A DNA stretch of 15,617 bases from contig MEHH01000030.1 in assembly GCA_001940755.1 (NCBI GenBank), positions 1-15,617 of the forward strand. The letters are read 5' to 3'. The stretch comes from Candidatus Heimdallarchaeota archaeon AB_125. Its GTDB lineage: Archaea; Asgardarchaeota; Heimdallarchaeia; Heimdallarchaeales; Heimdallarchaeaceae. The position numbers and the translations under genes are program-made. This document shows positions 13,485-15,617 of this stretch, one piece after another; within the stretch, counting starts at the first letter, position 1, and the number at the start of each line of letters is the position of its first letter. The notes below the pieces were generated by a model, which saw only the letters and a list, made by a program, of their open reading frames with translations, had not been told where the DNA came from and searched no databases.

Positions 13485-13856
13485 TTATTCATTTACCTCA
13501 ATTCTTACGCCAGAGGACATTTTTAATGATTCGAAGACCTTTAGACCTTTTATTATTTCACCTATATTAGCCATCTTAGAATCAAAACGTTTTTCCTCTA
13601 ACAATATAATTATGGCTTTAGCTTTTGAATCGTAAACAATATCACCCTTTTTACCCAAATTTACTGGTTTTTCAATTGTATAGAGGACATTTGTAGGTAT
13701 GATAAACATTCCTTCTCTTATCAGGCCTCTGGAATTAATGGGTAAATTTCTGTTGATGAGTTCAGTTAAGTGAGGACCTTTGATACGAACTAACTCTCCT
13801 AGTACTTCTCCTTTACCAGGTATAGTAAATTTGATGCTATATCTATCTCCAATCAT
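13485..13856 (-). CDS. Archaeal cyclophilin-like fold protein
   Basis: A 123-residue all-beta protein matching the archaeal cyclophilin-like (DUF369-type) family. It has an N-terminal strand IKFTIPGKGEVLGELVRI, a helix LTELINRNLPINSRG (31-45), REGMFIIP (47-54), then GDIVYDSKAKAIIILL (71-86) around the barrel, and a final strand VRIEV. The residues needed for prolyl isomerase activity in true cyclophilins are not apparent, as is usual for this family, and the function is unknown. GGAGG lies seven bases before ATG 13856, with TATA boxes at 13882-13889 and 13896-13903 on the minus strand. The distance to the next minus-strand gene is 89 bases, containing a separate promoter. Confidence 0.7.
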   Translation of the reverse strand: MIGDRYSIKFTIPGKGEVLGELVRIKGPHLTELINRNLPINSRGLIREGMFIIPTNVLYTIEKPVNLGKKGDIVYDSKAKAIIILLEEKRFDSKMANIGEIIKGLKVFESLKMSSGVRIEVNE

Positions 13857-13881
13857 ATCGAACCTCCAGAATCTGAACCCC

Positions 13882-13903
13882 TATTTATATTGTTTGATAT
13901 AAA
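13882..13903 (-). promoter_or_regulatory. Double TATA region for the cyclophilin-like gene
   Basis: Minus-strand boxes TTTATATC (13896-13903) and TATAAATA (13882-13889). Use of the upstream box would keep GGAGG (13863-13867) within the leader. Confidence 0.45.
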
Positions 13904-13941
13904 GAGAAGAAAAATAGAAAATAAATAAATAGTTAGCTGAA

Positions 13942-13955
13942 ATATTATATAATAT
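13942..13955 (+). promoter_or_regulatory. Palindromic TATA element for the zinc-ribbon gene
   Basis: ATATTATATAATAT is a perfect 14-base palindrome placed to start transcription close to ATG 13985. Being symmetrical, it could also act in the divergent direction. Confidence 0.45.
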
Positions 13956-13984
13956 CTAAAAAAATTGATTCATAGTTGATTAGA

Positions 13985-14188
13985 ATGAGTCGCTATATTA
14001 CTCCAATAGAAGATGTGAATGAGCTTCTTTTCGTTTCTGAAGAAGAATCTGACATCAAATGCGGTAAATGCAATAAATTAATGTTCTATACAATCTACTA
14101 TAAGGAGAAAGAGTCATTTGATTTTCTAGTTTGCAAGGATTGTGAAATTTATATGCAAAGAGTAATCCTTGAAGATGATGACTTTTAG
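13985..14188 (+). CDS. Small zinc-ribbon protein, 67 residues
   Basis: A 67-residue acidic protein with C26-GK-C29 and C50-KD-C53 separated by a beta-hairpin-like stretch (LMFYTIYYKEKESFDFLV), a canonical zinc ribbon. It ends in an acidic EDDDF tail. ATG 13985 is preferred to an in-frame TTG at 13976 because the TATA element points to initiation in this area. Acidic zinc ribbons of this size are often nucleic-acid or RNA-polymerase associated, but nothing here proves that. The antisense frame over the same bases has no recognisable pattern. Confidence 0.75.
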   Translation: MSRYITPIEDVNELLFVSEEESDIKCGKCNKLMFYTIYYKEKESFDFLVCKDCEIYMQRVILEDDDF

Positions 14189-14207
14189 TTTCACTTAATG
14201 CGTTAAA

Positions 14208-14215
14208 TTTATTAA
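14208..14215 (+). promoter_or_regulatory. TATA box upstream of the structured leader
   Basis: CGTTAAA followed by TTTATTAA. Initiation is expected near 14236, just before the AAGGAGGTG and hairpin at 14243-14328. It could serve a non-coding RNA or a long leader for the RIO kinase gene. Confidence 0.35.
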
Positions 14216-14246
14216 TTCTACATGGTTCATAATATTCGAAGTAAGG

Positions 14247-14328
14247 AGGTGTCATAGACAAAATGATTGCAAGTATAAATTTACAAAAGAATACATTTGT
14301 TTGCGAAAAACTAGTCGCTATGACACCT
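14247..14328 (+). other. Long-range hairpin sequestering a Shine-Dalgarno-like motif
   Basis: AGGTGTCATAG (14247-14257) and CTATGACACCT (14318-14328) are perfect 11-base inverted repeats enclosing 60 bases. The left arm overlaps an AAGGAGGTG motif (14243-14251). Candidates are a structured leader, a small RNA or a miniature element with terminal inverted repeats. A 26-residue frame (14263-14343) lies inside but is weakly supported. Confidence 0.45.
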
Positions 14329-14377
14329 AAGATACTGTTTTGATCTTCAAAGCTTTTTCAGTGTAACCTAGTTTTGC

Positions 14378-14425
14378 ATACACTTGTTGTCTTTTTGTCT
14401 TAACCCCCTCTTTGTGGAAGTGTAT
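14378..14425 (+). other. Second inverted repeat just before the RIO kinase start
   Basis: ATACACTT (14378-14385) pairs with AAGTGTAT (14418-14425), enclosing a pyrimidine-rich 32-base loop. The right arm contains the GGAAG that could serve as ribosome-binding site for GTG 14431, so folding could limit translation. Confidence 0.35.
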
Positions 14426-14430
14426 CAAAA

Positions 14431-15222
14431 GTGATTAACAGAGAATATCTGGAAAAAAGAGATATTAATAATGAAATTTCAGAGTTATCTACTCAAGAAG
14501 CCTTAGCTGAGGCTATCGAAAATGGACTTTTGGTAGAAGTACAGCAACTAATTGGTCAAGGAAAAGAAGCATTCGTTTGCTGGGGAATAGATAAATATCA
14601 ACAACAGGTTGCTGTAAAGACTTACAAGCTCTATAGGACCACACATCGAGGGATTATACACGGTACCTACCGAACCTCACCTTATGCAGTAATAGCTCAA
14701 TTTGCAAAGCTTGAATATTACAAGAATTTGGATTTACATGAAGCAAGATTACCTGTTCCTCAACCCTACAATTATGCTGGTTTTAGTTATTCTATGCAAC
14801 TAATTGGAGATGAAGAAGGACCTGCTCCTCTGCTAAGTGATCTGAGCAAGAATTTCATTGACGATCCTTCAGACATACTTGAGCAATGTATAGACATTCT
14901 AAGTGATATGTTTAAAGCTAGATATGTTCATGGAGATTTTAGTGAGCATAACCTTCTTTGGTATGAAGATCAAGTCTATGTTATAGATTTTCTTCAAGCA
15001 AAGAACTTTGCTTTGAAGGATGCAGTACGATACGGGTCTCCTCTTATACCACTAACACGGGCATACAGAATCTTGAAAAAAGATCTTAATTCGCTTCTAC
15101 CATTTTTCAAAAGATTGTTCAGAATTGAAGTAGATTATAACGAAGTACTAAATTATGTTATAGGAGATATAAAGGAAAAAATAGACAAGGAACTAGAACT
15201 ACAAGTAGAAGTTAGTTCTTAA
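14431..15222 (+). CDS. RIO1-like serine/threonine protein kinase
   Basis: A 263-residue atypical kinase of the RIO family, which acts in small-subunit ribosome maturation in archaea and eukaryotes. The nucleotide loop IGQGKEAFVCWGI (41-53) and lysine K63 in VAVKTYK bind ATP. LPVPQPYNYAG (107-117) and GPAPLLSDL follow. The catalytic loop is YVHGDFSEHNLL (165-176) with D169 and N174. The metal-binding VIDFLQA (184-190) has D186. HGD-SE-N is typical of RIO1, while IDF is closer to RIO2; the PAP-L motif and length favour RIO1. The start is GTG, after a leader with two inverted repeats and no strong Shine-Dalgarno. An in-frame ATG is absent before the kinase core. Confidence 0.88.
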   Translation: MINREYLEKRDINNEISELSTQEALAEAIENGLLVEVQQLIGQGKEAFVCWGIDKYQQQVAVKTYKLYRTTHRGIIHGTYRTSPYAVIAQFAKLEYYKNLDLHEARLPVPQPYNYAGFSYSMQLIGDEEGPAPLLSDLSKNFIDDPSDILEQCIDILSDMFKARYVHGDFSEHNLLWYEDQVYVIDFLQAKNFALKDAVRYGSPLIPLTRAYRILKKDLNSLLPFFKRLFRIEVDYNEVLNYVIGDIKEKIDKELELQVEVSS

Positions 15223-15236
15223 TCTCCTCTTTTTTA
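15223..15236. terminator. Shared T-rich gap between convergent genes
   Basis: The 14 bases between the two stop codons are pyrimidine-rich with a T6 run on the plus strand, sufficient for archaeal termination of the kinase gene. Confidence 0.35.
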
Positions 15237-15617
15237 TTATGAATTCTGTATTTGTTTAAGAGCACTCAAACCGTACTTATCATCAAGTTTCTTTAAAACC
15301 TTCTCAACTTTTTTGATTTTTCTAGTAGCATCTTCTTTAGTAATCATTTCTGATTTGAGTTGAAATTTTATAACCATCATATCTGACCAAGCTGCTAATC
15401 CCTTATCTTCTGGTTCTTCTAAAGCTAGTTTTGCTGTTTCTTCCAATGTTTTCAAAGAAGTTGAGACATCTCCTTTAATATACTCACTTACACCTAAAAG
15501 CCATTTTGCCCAGAGTAATGGAACTTTGTCATCGATCTTTTGTCTCAATTTATAATCAGCTAAAGCTGCTTGATATCCAGGTTCGATGAATTTTGAATCA
15601 ACACCATCGTCCATATT
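15237..15617 (-). CDS. C-terminal part of a TPR-like helical protein (runs off the window)
   Basis: At least 125 residues, with the frame still open at the window edge (the last full codon reads Ile), so the ATG at 15614 may be internal. Helical pairs such as YQAALADYKLRQKID and WAKWLLGVSEYIKGDVSTSLKTLEE have the W/Y-x-G-A-like spacing of tetratricopeptide repeats. The final 40 residues form a lysine-rich helix (EDATRKIKKVEKVLKKLDD). A protein-protein interaction role is likely from the fold only. The product cannot be named without the N-terminal part. Confidence 0.6.
   Translation of the reverse strand, partial: NMDDGVDSKFIEPGYQAALADYKLRQKIDDKVPLLWAKWLLGVSEYIKGDVSTSLKTLEETAKLALEEPEDKGLAAWSDMMVIKFQLKSEMITKEDATRKIKKVEKVLKKLDDKYGLSALKQIQNS

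Noticed and set aside
14055..14261. Minus-strand 68-codon frame over the 67-residue zinc-ribbon gene.
   Set aside because: The opposite strand has a clear CxxC/CxxC ribbon with a placed promoter; this frame does not.
14263..14343. A 26-residue frame starting with ATG downstream of AAGGAGGTG.
   Set aside because: The ribosome-motif spacing of about 13 bases is long, the motif is inside a stem, and the peptide has no recognisable feature. Kept only as part of the leader observation.
1..15617. CRISPR arrays, insertion sequences or phage modules.
   Set aside because: No regularly spaced repeats, transposase or integrase motifs, or target-site duplications were found by eye.

Overview
The window looks like chromosomal DNA of an AT-rich archaeon, and my inference is an Asgard-type lineage. 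Promoters are archaeal: TATA boxes with purine-rich BRE-like flanks lie about 25 bases before the likely transcript start, and many genes appear leaderless. Three tRNA genes are present, one with an intron placed where the bulge-helix-bulge machinery could act. Other archaeal markers are a RIO kinase, an archaeal cyclophilin-like protein, a PEF-type C-terminal sorting signal and many tiny zinc-ribbon proteins. The Asgard guess rests on the eukaryote-like macrodomain, the DNPH1-like enzyme, and the beta-helix and VCBS surface proteins. It is not proven by any marker gene.

Layout. Bases 1-2900 hold a basic AT-hook-like coiled-coil protein behind a promoter framed by two matching palindromes, two tiny genes (a zinc ribbon and a coiled coil), a DUF389 membrane protein and a convergent zinc ribbon. 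Bases 2960-4260 hold a secreted beta-helix protein with a PEF-type tail. Bases 4365-6501 are the most interesting part: a glutaminyl-tRNA synthetase whose N-terminus looks like archaeal GluRS and whose body looks like bacterial GlnRS, followed on the same strand by a hairpin and an intron-containing tRNA-Gln(UUG). Bases 6580-9210 hold a membrane zinc-ribbon protein and, on the other strand, a VCBS/calcium-repeat membrane protein followed by a TARG1-like macrodomain gene. Bases 9263-11036 hold a tRNA with a non-standard anticodon arm, two tandem SDR paralogues on the minus strand, and a second tRNA-Gln(CUG). Bases 11039-13975 hold minus-strand genes: a DNPH1-like enzyme with a zinc-ribbon tail, a membrane protein fused to a terpenoid-cyclase-like alpha/alpha domain, a small three-helix membrane protein and a cyclophilin-like protein. 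Bases 13940-15617 hold a zinc ribbon, a structured leader, a RIO1-like kinase and the end of a TPR-like gene running off the window.

How it fits together. Most archaea make Gln-tRNA indirectly, by charging tRNA-Gln with glutamate and amidating it with GatDE. Here a direct GlnRS sits next to its tRNA-Gln, and a second tRNA-Gln and a Gln-like tRNA lie within 5 kb. This suggests a locally assembled direct glutaminylation route. The remaining genes read as ordinary housekeeping, surface and nucleotide-metabolism functions, mostly in one- or two-gene units. No CRISPR array, insertion sequence or phage module was seen.
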